The notes under the pieces are model-generated. The model did no database searches and was not told where the DNA came from. It was given only the letters and a program-made list of their open reading frames with translations. A stretch of 64,000 nt of DNA from Telmatospirillum sp. J64-1 (GTDB taxonomy: Bacteria; Pseudomonadota; Alphaproteobacteria; Rhodospirillales; Magnetospirillaceae), in contig NZ_SBHN01000026.1 of assembly GCF_006980715.1 (NCBI RefSeq), positions 16,604 to 80,603 of the forward strand. Direction: 5' to 3'. This document shows, one piece after another, positions 35,391 to 43,601 of this stretch (the first letter of the stretch is position 1; every line of letters begins with the position of its first letter). The translations under genes and the position numbers were made by a program.

Positions 35391-36062
35391 CTACTCCAGG
35401 TCGCCCTCATCGAGCAGATATTGAAGGGCATAGACATCCCGAGCCGCCGGCTCGGGAAGTCCGGCCCGAACCAGCCCCGCAAGCGCCGTGTCGAGCACCC
35501 CCTGGGCCGCCTCGGCCGACAGGGCCTCGACGATCAGCACCACCGGCCAAGTCGCATCGGGACGGTCGCGCAACTTGTTTTCCGAGGTCGTAATCGGCGT
35601 CGCCGGCTTTTCCTCGTAAAGCAGGTGCACGCCGCATATCCCCTGCCCCGCCCGCAAGCGCTGGACGGCCTCGCGCAGCCCCTGGTCATCCCCGGAAACC
35701 CGAATGTCGCACCGCAGGACGGCGACATGCGAGCCGACGCCCCTGCTGTCGCTCAAGGCGACCTGGCACAAGGTGCGGGAGGTATCGGTGAAGGTGCTGA
35801 CGACGCGCTTCGTCCAATCCGTCGGATCGTTGAGCCGATCCAGATAAGGCTTGGACACGAGCACGGCGGGATCGGCCACTTCGTAGAAATTGAAGAATGC
35901 CGGATGGGCCTTGACCGCCGTATAGCGCCGCGCCCGAAGAAAACCGGGAAGGCCGACCCGTTCGGGAATGTGCTCGTTGACATGCCAGTCGAGGAAAGCA
36001 TCCTCGTTGCCCTGCTGAACGCCGTTCCAGATGGCCAGAACGCCTTGTCCCAGAAACGCCAT
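35391..36062 (-). CDS. Conserved protein with dimeric alpha-beta-barrel-like domain (DUF4286/EthD type)
   Basis: 223 residues. The N-terminal portion, DAFLDWHVNEHIPERVGLPG then FLRARRYTAV, resembles the ferredoxin-like EthD/DUF4286 domain, and a second similar half may follow (residues ~115-215). These small domains often bind or process unstable hydrophobic or diketo compounds. GGGGAGACAAGG precedes the ATG. It is co-directional with the FAH and MaoC genes, so it probably belongs to the same catabolic operon. I cannot assign a reaction. Confidence 0.65.
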   Translation of the reverse strand: MAFLGQGVLAIWNGVQQGNEDAFLDWHVNEHIPERVGLPGFLRARRYTAVKAHPAFFNFYEVADPAVLVSKPYLDRLNDPTDWTKRVVSTFTDTSRTLCQVALSDSRGVGSHVAVLRCDIRVSGDDQGLREAVQRLRAGQGICGVHLLYEEKPATPITTSENKLRDRPDATWPVVLIVEALSAEAAQGVLDTALAGLVRAGLPEPAARDVYALQYLLDEGDLE

Positions 36063-36089
36063 TGCCTTGTCTCCCCGTCCGGAGTCAGA

Positions 36090-36557
36090 TCAGGATTGCG
36101 CCTGGGAGAGCTTCTTCGCCCAGCGCATGACATGCGTTCCCACCGCCAGCAGTTCATCACGCTGGTTGAAGACCTCGATCTTGGCGGTGCTCTTCCCCGC
36201 TTCGCGATCGATGCTGTCCACCGTGTAATAGACGGTCACGGTGTCGCCCAGAAAAGTCGGCTTCAGGAAACGGATCTTGTCGTAACCGGCAGAGACCGGG
36301 AAATCGATCAGATCTTCCTCGTGAATGATGTGCGCGATCGAGATCGTGGAGGCCGTCGACATGTAGCCGACGATCAGGGCGCCATGCGCGATACGGCGCC
36401 CAAGGCTCGAACGCTCCTGCATGTATTGCTCGTTGACGTGGGTGTCGCTGAAATCCCCGGTCAGACCGGCAAACAGCGTGACGTCCACCTCGCCCACGGT
36501 TTTGGCGAATTTAAAACGCTCGCCGACCTTGACGATATCCAAACCTGACTTGGCCAC
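36090..36557 (-). CDS. MaoC-family (R)-hydratase-like protein
   Basis: A single hotdog domain of 155 residues: VGERFKFAKTVGEVDVTLFA, then GLTGDFSDTHVNEQYMQ (the hydratase D-x-x-x-x-H/N region) and RRIAHGALIVGYMST. MaoC proteins hydrate enoyl-CoAs. The GTG at 36557 is chosen because GGAGGG stands 4 bases upstream; an ATG at 36593 with GAGG is the alternative. First gene of the minus-strand run and divergent from a CoA-transferase gene, across a LacI-type operator. The pairing suggests a CoA-dependent branch for the acid being catabolised. Confidence 0.8.
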   Translation of the reverse strand: MAKSGLDIVKVGERFKFAKTVGEVDVTLFAGLTGDFSDTHVNEQYMQERSSLGRRIAHGALIVGYMSTASTISIAHIIHEEDLIDFPVSAGYDKIRFLKPTFLGDTVTVYYTVDSIDREAGKSTAKIEVFNQRDELLAVGTHVMRWAKKLSQAQS

Positions 36558-36615
36558 GCATCCCTCCGAGATTATGCACTGCAGACTTGACATTCCAGCC
36601 TCGCAATGGCTGATG

Positions 36616-36629
36616 TGTAACCGCTTACA
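36616..36629. promoter_or_regulatory. LacI-type operator between the MaoC and CoA-transferase genes
   Basis: TGTAACCGCTTACA, part of the longer GTGTAACCGCTTACAC, has perfect outer arms (GTGTAA/TTACAC) around CCGC. It is in the divergent promoter region and is the best copy of the motif also found twice upstream of tctC. This suggests one LacI regulon covering both flanks of the cluster. Confidence 0.68.
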
Positions 36630-36693
36630 CTGAGTTACAGTGCGCGTCAACCATCAGTGATGCAACCGTATAAACGAACGAGGAAGGTCAGGA

Positions 36694-38262
36694 ATGGAAG
36701 TGATCAGCGCCGAGCGCGCAGCACAGCTCATCAAGCCGAATGACAGCGTGATCGTCAGTGGTTCTGGCGGCGGGCATGCCGTGCCCGAGGCCGTGATCGC
36801 CGCCCTCGGCAACCGCTATGAGAGCGAAAGCCAGCCCGGCAATCTGACGCTCATCCATGTCGTGGGCATCGGCGACCGGGTGTCCAAAGGGGCGGCGCAT
36901 TTCGCCAAGCCTGGGATGGTGAAGCGCGTCATCACCAGCGCATTGATCGATTCGCCCGTCTTCATCGACCTAGCCTTCGCGGACAAGATCGAAGCCTATA
37001 CCCTGCCCCAGGGCGTGCTTTCGCAGATCATGCGCGAGATCGCCGCCGGGCGGCCGGGCCTGATCACGAAGACAGGGCTGCACACCTTCATCGACCCCCG
37101 TCAAGCCGGTGGACGCCAGAGCCCCAGCGCCAAGGAAGATCTCGTCGAATTGATGGAAATCGGCGGAGAGGAATGGCTGCGTTTCAAACCTTTCCCCATC
37201 GACGTGGCGATCCTGCGCGGCACGACCGCCGACGAAGACGGCAACGTGTCCATGGAGGAGGAAGCCATCCTGGGGGAAATGCTTTCCACCGCCCAGGCCG
37301 CCCGGCGCAATGGCGGCAAGGTCATCGTCCAGGTCAAGCGACTGGCGAAGCGGGGCACGCTGCCCGGCAAATCGATCAAGATTCCCGGCATCCTCGTCGA
37401 TTACGTCGTGGTCGACCCCGAACAGCGCCAGACCTATGCGACGCATTACAATCCCAGCTATGCTGGGGAATTGCGCGTTCCGCTCGAGAGCTTCAAGCCG
37501 CTGCCCTTCACCCCGCGCAAGGTCATCGCCCGGCGCGCCGCGCTGGAGCTGCGTCCTGGTGCCGTCTGCAACCTGGGCGCCGGCATCTCCACCGGGATTT
37601 CCGCCGTTGCCGCCGAGGAGAAGATCCTCGACCACGTCATCCTGACCAATGAACAGGGCTTTATCGGCGGCGCCCCCCTGACCGGCCCGGATTCCGGCGC
37701 GGCCCAGAATTACAGCGCCGCCGTCGACCAGCCCTATCAGTTCGATTTCTATGATGGCGGCGGCATCGACTGCGCCTTCCTGTCCTTTGTCGAAGTCGAC
37801 CCGAACGGCAATGTCAATATCAGCCGCTTCGCCAACAAGATCGTCGGCATCGGCGGTTTCATCAATATCAGCCAGAACGCCAAGAAGACGGTGTTCAGCG
37901 GCACCTTCACCGCCGGTGGTCTCGATGTCGCCTGCGTCGATGGCAAGATCGAAATCCGCCAAGAGGGCAAATATCCGAAATTCGTGAAATCCATCGAACA
38001 GATCTGCTACTGCGGCCCCTTCGCCACCCAACAGGGACGCAAGGCGCTGTTCGTCACCGAACGCGCGGTGTTCGAGATCGTCGACGGCCAACTCACCCTC
38101 ATCGAGATCGCCCCCGGCGTCGAGCTGGAACGCGACATTCTCGCCCATATGGCCTTCAAGCCGAGGATCGCCTCCGACCTCAAGACCATGGATGCCCGCC
38201 TCTTCCGCCCGGAGGTGATGGAACTGGCCAAGGATGCCGCCTTCGCGACGGCACAATCGTAA
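36694..38262 (+). CDS. Acyl-CoA:acetate/3-ketoacid CoA-transferase (fused alpha-beta type)
   Basis: 522 residues, a single-chain family I CoA-transferase like YdiF or propionate CoA-transferase. The N-terminal half has VIVSGSGGGHAVPEAVIAAL and ADEDGNVSMEEE. The C-terminal half has NLGAGISTGISAVAAEE and ILTNEQGFIGGAP, where the Glu of NEQG aligns with the catalytic Glu that forms the CoA thioester. It would activate a carboxylic acid with CoA from an acyl-CoA. It is divergent from the MaoC gene across a LacI-type operator and followed by denD after 32 bases. Confidence 0.9.
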   Translation: MEVISAERAAQLIKPNDSVIVSGSGGGHAVPEAVIAALGNRYESESQPGNLTLIHVVGIGDRVSKGAAHFAKPGMVKRVITSALIDSPVFIDLAFADKIEAYTLPQGVLSQIMREIAAGRPGLITKTGLHTFIDPRQAGGRQSPSAKEDLVELMEIGGEEWLRFKPFPIDVAILRGTTADEDGNVSMEEEAILGEMLSTAQAARRNGGKVIVQVKRLAKRGTLPGKSIKIPGILVDYVVVDPEQRQTYATHYNPSYAGELRVPLESFKPLPFTPRKVIARRAALELRPGAVCNLGAGISTGISAVAAEEKILDHVILTNEQGFIGGAPLTGPDSGAAQNYSAAVDQPYQFDFYDGGGIDCAFLSFVEVDPNGNVNISRFANKIVGIGGFINISQNAKKTVFSGTFTAGGLDVACVDGKIEIRQEGKYPKFVKSIEQICYCGPFATQQGRKALFVTERAVFEIVDGQLTLIEIAPGVELERDILAHMAFKPRIASDLKTMDARLFRPEVMELAKDAAFATAQS

Positions 38263-38294
38263 CCGGCAAGGACGCAGTCGAAGGAAAGAGACTC

Positions 38295-39257
38295 ATGAAT
38301 ATCGTCGTCACCGGAGGCGCGGGCTTCCTCGGCAGCATGCTGATCGATAAGCTGCTGGGGGAAAGTGACCTTGGCGCCGGAAAGAGCAAGATCGAAAAAA
38401 TCACCTCGATCGACTTGGCGGAAGCAAAGTCGCGGGACCCGCGTGTGGTCTCGAAGGTCGGGGATATTTCCGATCCCGAGTTCTTAGCGGAAAACGTCGC
38501 GCTCGGCACCGATGCGGTCTTCCACATGGCGGCCGTGGTCAGCGGCCAGGCCGAAGCCGAATTCGAAACCGGCATGCGCGTCAATATCGACGCCACCCGT
38601 GCCCTACTCGACCGCTGCAGAGCGTTGGGAAACAAGCCGCGCTTTGTCTTCTCAAGCTCCCTCGCCGTTTTCGGGGGCGAACTGCCAGCCGTCATTCCCG
38701 ACAACTTTGCGACCCGCCCGCAATCCTCGTATGGAATGCAAAAGGCCGTCGGGGAATTGCTGGTCAGCGAATATTCCCGCAAAGGCTATGTTTCCGGCGT
38801 CTCGCTCCGCCTGCCCACCGTGGTCGTCCGCCCCGGCAAGCCCAATGCCGCGGCATCATCCTTTGCCAGCGGCATCATCCGCGAACCGCTTTCCGGCCTT
38901 GCCAGCACCTGCCCGGTTCCGGCCGACACGAGGCTTTGGGTCTCCTCCCCCGATGTCGTCGTCGCCAATCTGGCGCATGCCCTGGACCTCGACCAGGCGC
39001 GGCTGACGCCCTGGCCGGTCCTGAACCTGCCGGGAATCAGCGTGACGGTTTCCGAAATGCTGGAAGCGCTGGAAAACGTCGCCGGCGCAGAGACGAGGGC
39101 CCTGGTGACCGAAGCCCATGATGCGCGCATTGCCGCGATCGTCTGCAGCTGGCCCGGCGACTTCGACGTCAGCCGCGCTCTCGGTCTTGGCTTTACCCGC
39201 GACGAGGACTGCACGTCCTTGATCACGCAATTTCAGAAATTGCGTAGCAGGGGCTAA
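38295..39257 (+). CDS. denD: D-erythronate dehydrogenase-like NAD-dependent epimerase/dehydrogenase
   Basis: 320-residue extended SDR. Cofactor motif GGAGFLG at residues ~7-13, VFHMAAVVSG near 85, catalytic Ser in FVFSSSLAVFGG and YGMQK (YxxxK) near 145. The FSSSLAVFGGELP and SLRLPTVVVRPGKPNAAASS stretches are characteristic of DenD-type proteins. In the known pathway DenD oxidises D-erythronate to 2-oxo-tetronate, then OtnI, OtnK and OtnC finish to dihydroxyacetone phosphate. The other three are encoded at the far end of this cluster, which strengthens the call. Confidence 0.87.
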   Translation: MNIVVTGGAGFLGSMLIDKLLGESDLGAGKSKIEKITSIDLAEAKSRDPRVVSKVGDISDPEFLAENVALGTDAVFHMAAVVSGQAEAEFETGMRVNIDATRALLDRCRALGNKPRFVFSSSLAVFGGELPAVIPDNFATRPQSSYGMQKAVGELLVSEYSRKGYVSGVSLRLPTVVVRPGKPNAAASSFASGIIREPLSGLASTCPVPADTRLWVSSPDVVVANLAHALDLDQARLTPWPVLNLPGISVTVSEMLEALENVAGAETRALVTEAHDARIAAIVCSWPGDFDVSRALGLGFTRDEDCTSLITQFQKLRSRG

Positions 39258-39277
39258 GATACCCAAAAGGTACCAAT

Positions 39278-39317
39278 GTGGCGTGGAAGCTGAAATATTG
39301 ATCCGCTTCTACGCCAC
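39278..39317. terminator. Hairpin between convergent denD and the TusA-MetE gene
   Basis: GTGGCGTGGAAGC (39278-39290) pairs with GCTTCTACGCCAC (39305-39317) at 12 of 13 positions. It lies 20 bases after the denD stop and faces the convergent gene. It is a likely transcription terminator though lacking a clear T-run. Confidence 0.5.
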
Positions 39318-39423
39318 GGGTCCAAACCTGTCAGAAGGACACCCCCTCATACGAAAGTGGTGGGCTATACGCCACGAGGCGATGACTGCAGGATGGGACA
39401 AAGGGCACCAGGCCCCATGCTGC

Positions 39424-40944
39424 TTAGATGCGGAAACGCTCGGCTGCCCGTGCGATGACCGTAAGCTTCTGCTCCGCGTGGGAATGCGAGCATATCGGGT
39501 TGTCGGCGAAGGTCGCGAAGCCGCAATCGGGATGCAGGAGCAGGCGGTCCCGGCCGAACAGATCGATGGCATGGGCGATCTTTTCAGCGACTTCGTCTAT
39601 CCTTTCCGCTTGCGGCAGTTTCTGGTTGACGACGCCGATCCCGATCCGCGCCGTCTGGGGCAGGCGCCGCAGCACCTCCATTTCACCGGCACGTGGCGTG
39701 CACATTTCGAGAAGGTAAGCGCCGACATTCATGGCCGAAAGCGTATCGACCAACGGCTCGTAGCTGCCGGCCAATGCCACGCTTTCATCAGGCGTCCAAT
39801 TGCCGCGGCAGACATGGACGGCGATGCGGTCACGGTCGAATCCATCCACCACCGCATTCATCAGATCCCGTGCAAAGCCGAGTTCATGCGCCGGACCCAG
39901 CGATTCCGACAAAGCGCCGCACATGAAGCTGCGCTTGTTCTTGGCGCCGCTGAAGACCACTTCGGACAGGACCGGTTCGTCGAACTGCACGATGGCGGCG
40001 CCGCCATCAAGAAGATCGGCAAGTTCCTCGCGCAGCACCCGGACCAGATCGGCGGCGATTTCCTCCCGCGACGAATAGACCTGTTCGGAAAGGCATTCCA
40101 TCCACATCGTGCGCGCGAGCAGATAGGGACCGGGCAGCGAGACCTTCACCGGTTTCGAGGTGACGCTGCGGGCGAAATCGAGTTCGTGCCCGGCAATGGG
40201 ACGACTGCGGGCAATGGCGCCGAACACACCGGGATGACGCACCTCGTCCGCAGGCACGTCGAGCGCGCGCAGTTCCGCCTCGAAGTCCTCGGGATGATCG
40301 ACCAGCGGCAGCAGGTCGATCAGCGGCACGAGCTGGCAATTGTCCAGCCGGGTCGCGACGAAGCTGGCATAGCTGTCGCGACGCTGCTCTCCGTCCGTGA
40401 CGACATCGACACCGGCCTTTTCCTGCGCGGCGATCGCCAGACGGACGGCATCATCCGCCGTTTCCTGGAATGCCGCCTCATCGAGCCGCCCCTCGACGAA
40501 GCCGTGCATGGCCTCGACCACCCAGCGGGGGCGCGGCCAGCTTCCCATTCCCATGACGGCGAGAGCGGGCACGGCAGGGGCCGGTATCTTTTCCGCACGG
40601 GGCTTCACCCTTGCCGGGGATGCTGCGGGAATTGCGGCGGGTGCGGCTGCCGGTGCAGGTGCTTCCTGCACCTTGCCGCGCTCTTCCAGCGACCCCTTAC
40701 AGACGAGGAAGCTGCGTTGCTTGCCTTCCTTCGTCCAAGAGACAAGCTCGTTCCTCGTCAGCCGACACCAGGCGGGCAGGTCTTCATCGACCGAAATCTC
40801 GGTGGAGCGGATTTCCAGCAGCCCCCCACGGGGAAGCGGGTCGATATGCTTGCGGATCAGCAGAAGCAGGCCATTGCCGCAATCGAGGTCACCGCCGTCA
40901 AAGCTGACATCCGGCCTGTATTCATGTCGGGCGACTGGCTGCAT
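39424..40944 (-). CDS. TusA-domain / cobalamin-independent methionine synthase (MetE core) fusion
   Basis: 506 residues. Residues ~5-80 are a TusA-like sulfur-carrier domain (DGGDLDCGNGLLLLIRKHID with the Cys in the TusA position; DLPAWCRLTRNELVSW). A Pro/Ala-rich linker follows (~90-130). Residues ~135-500 are a MetE C-terminal-type barrel: zinc ligands are kept as VHVCRGNW (His-x-Cys) and HPDCGFATF (Cys), with DGEQRRDSY and IGIGVVNQK. Full MetE is ~750 residues; this is the core half, as in archaeal enzymes. Start 40944 follows GAAGGAAG. Last gene of the sulfur operon. Methyl transfer to or from a sulfur carried on TusA is my inference. Confidence 0.85.
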   Translation of the reverse strand: MQPVARHEYRPDVSFDGGDLDCGNGLLLLIRKHIDPLPRGGLLEIRSTEISVDEDLPAWCRLTRNELVSWTKEGKQRSFLVCKGSLEERGKVQEAPAPAAAPAAIPAASPARVKPRAEKIPAPAVPALAVMGMGSWPRPRWVVEAMHGFVEGRLDEAAFQETADDAVRLAIAAQEKAGVDVVTDGEQRRDSYASFVATRLDNCQLVPLIDLLPLVDHPEDFEAELRALDVPADEVRHPGVFGAIARSRPIAGHELDFARSVTSKPVKVSLPGPYLLARTMWMECLSEQVYSSREEIAADLVRVLREELADLLDGGAAIVQFDEPVLSEVVFSGAKNKRSFMCGALSESLGPAHELGFARDLMNAVVDGFDRDRIAVHVCRGNWTPDESVALAGSYEPLVDTLSAMNVGAYLLEMCTPRAGEMEVLRRLPQTARIGIGVVNQKLPQAERIDEVAEKIAHAIDLFGRDRLLLHPDCGFATFADNPICSHSHAEQKLTVIARAAERFRI

Positions 40945-41024
40945 GATCTTCCTTCTCTTTCGCGACAGCCGTCCCACAGAGGGGACGGCCGGTTCCCTGT
41001 CCGTTAATGATTAGGCTTGCTGCG

Positions 41025-42578
41025 TCAGTTTGACTTGCCGCGCCTGCGGCCGGCCTCGTATCCGACCGCCCCCAGCCCCATGGCAAAGACGCCGAACGCC
41101 GCCATCAACCCGTAGGAGGGCTGGGAAGGAGCAGAGGAAGTCGCGGTCATCACGGCCGCCACCTCGTGACCCGCTTGGACGGTCATATTGGAATAGGTCC
41201 GATCCAGCATCGCCCTACCGACATCCTTGAGAATGGCCTGGCCTGCGACGCGCCCCTGACCGAGCACCAGATCGACATTGGTGATCGACGGACCACCCAG
41301 ATTCACCGAACTGTTGCCCTCGCGATCCGAGATGTACCAGGCGGTGACGGCCTCGCCGCTGATCTCGTCCACCGAGACGGTGAAATATCCTTCCGGCCCT
41401 TCCACGCTTTCGCCGGGCCTCAGCCTGATCTCTTCCTTGTTGACCAGCATGAAACCGAAATTATGCCCGGTCGGGCAGCCGATCGGATAAACCGCGAAAC
41501 GTTCGTCCCAGCGATAATCCTCGCCATAGCCCAGGCTGAAGGCCTGCCCATAGATCTTGAGATTGGCCTTGCCGCCCTCGAAGGCCTCGGGCCAGGGCGA
41601 AAGGAAGCCGATGATATCCTCGTACTCGAAGACGATGGCCTTTCTCGCCGCCGTGTCCTCGATCAGCAGATCCGGCTGGACCGGGCCGAGAGTCCGCGCA
41701 TGCACGACGCTACCGTCCTCGACGATCTCGATGTCCACAATGCCTGCTTGAGGATCGACCGCCGCGATGCGAATGGTGCGATCACCCGCGCGCCATGAAT
41801 CTCCCACGCCTGCCAGCCCGGCGAAAAGCTGTTCCTCCGCCAGCACCAGACGATCCATGCGCACACCGGACAGCCAGTCGAACACGATCTGCTGCCGCGA
41901 CACCTCGCGCGCCTGTCCCTGGTTATAAAGCTGGGCGAAGCGTTCACCGCCCCACCAGCCGGGCTGCGTCGTCGACAGGACGGGCGACCCGAAGGCCCAT
42001 TCCCAATCCGTGCCTGCAACGGTCTTGACGTGCAGGGTATGGTTCATCGTGTTGTTGTGCCCGACGGTCGCATAGTACTGATAGACTTGCCCCCCGACGG
42101 CGACGCTTCCCCCTGCCGGAAGGGTCACGTCTTCTTGTACGACGATGCTCATGTCGTAATCGACATAGGTCGGCATGCGGCCCAGGACGGGGATGGGCTC
42201 TCCACGCAGCGCCACCTGCCCGCCCCAGGTATCCTCGAGATAGGCAAGGCCGCCGGCGGGTATGACGACCGTGCCGTTCTCCACCCGGCTTTGCCGGATG
42301 AAGACACCGTCGAATTTGAGCGGCGACCGGCCGAAATCGTCCGTAACCGGCCTGCCCTGCGGAAGACCGGGCAGGCCGGGCACATAAGCGGGACGAACCG
42401 GCCTTTCCGAGACGAGCGAGAAAGGCGGCGGGGGAATGTCCCTGTCGGCGATGGGATGGGCGAGCGGCATTCCCGGCTTCGCCGGCTGGATGATCGTCGC
42501 ATAATCATTGGCCGAAGCATTGGTGGCCGTGCCGAGCAATACAGCGGACGCGGCCGCAGCGAAGAGTCTGCGTCTCAT
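41025..42578 (-). CDS. Exported protein with C-terminal membrane anchor, unknown family
   Basis: 517 residues with a signal peptide (MRRRLFAAAASAVLLGTATN, cleavage near ASA-NDYA). The body is beta-rich and Gly/Val-rich, with a Pro-rich N-terminal part (~40-85) and later modules such as DRTIRIAAVDPQAGIVDIEI. It has a His/Asn/Met stretch (VGHNNTMNHTLHV) and one Cys in YPIGCPTGHNFG. A single hydrophobic segment near the C-terminus is followed by GRRRGKSN, so the bulk faces the periplasm or surface. I do not recognise the family; a surface-layer-like or binding role is possible. ATG 42578 follows AAGGGAAA. It lies between the membrane-protein and TusA-MetE genes. Confidence 0.75.
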   Translation of the reverse strand: MRRRLFAAAASAVLLGTATNASANDYATIIQPAKPGMPLAHPIADRDIPPPPFSLVSERPVRPAYVPGLPGLPQGRPVTDDFGRSPLKFDGVFIRQSRVENGTVVIPAGGLAYLEDTWGGQVALRGEPIPVLGRMPTYVDYDMSIVVQEDVTLPAGGSVAVGGQVYQYYATVGHNNTMNHTLHVKTVAGTDWEWAFGSPVLSTTQPGWWGGERFAQLYNQGQAREVSRQQIVFDWLSGVRMDRLVLAEEQLFAGLAGVGDSWRAGDRTIRIAAVDPQAGIVDIEIVEDGSVVHARTLGPVQPDLLIEDTAARKAIVFEYEDIIGFLSPWPEAFEGGKANLKIYGQAFSLGYGEDYRWDERFAVYPIGCPTGHNFGFMLVNKEEIRLRPGESVEGPEGYFTVSVDEISGEAVTAWYISDREGNSSVNLGGPSITNVDLVLGQGRVAGQAILKDVGRAMLDRTYSNMTVQAGHEVAAVMTATSSAPSQPSYGLMAAFGVFAMGLGAVGYEAGRRRGKSN

Positions 42579-42589
42579 GGAATTTCCCT

Positions 42590-43120
42590 TCATGCGGCTG
42601 GCGTGGCGCCGAGGCAGCGCGGAATCGGGCAGGCTGCCAGCCGGCGGCTGAGGAACATCACGCCCCAACTGGTCAGAAGCAGCGTGTTCAAGGCCATCAG
42701 CCAGCGCGGCACATCCGCCATGACGGTGCCCATCACGCCCAGCCCGACCGCGGAAAGTGCGGGGGCCAGGCAGCTTACGCAGAGCACGGCGAAGGCGAGA
42801 ATACCCCCACCGGCCGCCGCGCCCGCTGCCAGCGCCCCTTGCCGCGCGCGATAGCCGACAAAAAGGGCGAAAGCCATGAACGCGGCGGACATGCCGACCG
42901 ACAGCGCGACCCAATATTCCTGCAATCTCAGGAAACTGATGCGCCATGCGTCGAAAGGCGGATAGGCAAGCTGTCCCGATGCGTCGAAATCGTCGATGTC
43001 GAATCCGCAGAATTCGGCGTCGGCGAGCGTTTTCGGCATCTCGAAACTGAGATAGCTGATCAGGACATAGCCTAGCGCGGCAGCGAAGAACGCCACCGAA
43101 AGCAGTCGATACGGAAGCAT
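42590..43120 (-). CDS. Four-helix inner-membrane protein with a CxxC in helix 3
   Basis: 176 residues. Hydrophobic segments: LLSVAFFAAALGYVLISYLS (~6-26), YWVALSVGMSAAFMAFALFV, GGGILAFAVLCVSCLAPALS with adjacent cysteines CVSC, and LMALNTLLLTSWGVMFLSRR. Between helices 1 and 2 is an acidic loop (ADAEFCGFDIDDFDASG). Start 43120 follows GGAG. No family recognised. Position between DsrE and the exported protein suggests it links cytoplasmic sulfur carriers with the periplasmic partner. The cysteine pair could handle sulfur or electrons, but this is inference. Confidence 0.7.
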   Translation of the reverse strand: MLPYRLLSVAFFAAALGYVLISYLSFEMPKTLADAEFCGFDIDDFDASGQLAYPPFDAWRISFLRLQEYWVALSVGMSAAFMAFALFVGYRARQGALAAGAAAGGGILAFAVLCVSCLAPALSAVGLGVMGTVMADVPRWLMALNTLLLTSWGVMFLSRRLAACPIPRCLGATPAA

Positions 43121-43161
43121 TGTTGCGCTCCGGAAAGCGGCCCGGATTTCCGGCCAGGACC

Positions 43162-43524
43162 TCAGTAGCTGACGCTGGGGCACGCCTCGCCCATGAATTC
43201 CACCAGCTTGGCGCCGCCAACCACCACGGCGCCGGGGACGATATTGTCCTCGTCCAATCCGCGCTTCTTGAAGCAGGGCGAGCAGACATAGATCTTGCCG
43301 CCGGCTTCCACGAAATTCGCGATCAGATCCCTGAGCGGCGCAAAGCCTTCCTCATGAATATCGTCGGCATAGCCCTTCTGCGAGAGCCGCGTGCCCTCGG
43401 TCGACAGGAAGACGATGGCTTCCTTGTCGGACGCGATCGCCGCATTGGCAACGACAAAAGCCACGGTCGCCTTGTCGGTGTCGTCCTTGGCACAGGTCAG
43501 GCTGACTACGAAACGTCCCGGCAT
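43162..43524 (-). CDS. DsrE-family sulfur-relay protein
   Basis: 120 residues with the DsrE/DsrF-like fold: KATVAFVVANAAIASDKEAI, then VFLSTEGTRLSQKGYAD and KIYVCSPCFKKRGLDED. The Cys in YVCSPC is at the position of the active persulfide-carrying cysteine of this family. Such proteins pass sulfane sulfur to or from TusA. GGGAG precedes ATG 43524; GTG one codon earlier is possible. It follows the TusA gene by 77 bases and precedes the membrane-protein gene by 41. Confidence 0.88.
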   Translation of the reverse strand: MPGRFVVSLTCAKDDTDKATVAFVVANAAIASDKEAIVFLSTEGTRLSQKGYADDIHEEGFAPLRDLIANFVEAGGKIYVCSPCFKKRGLDEDNIVPGAVVVGGAKLVEFMGEACPSVSY

Positions 43525-43601
43525 CACACTCTCCCTTTCAGAATGTTTTTTTGAATTCGTATCTCACTTAGCGTGGCCACTTGCGGCCCTATTCCCGGCG
43601 T

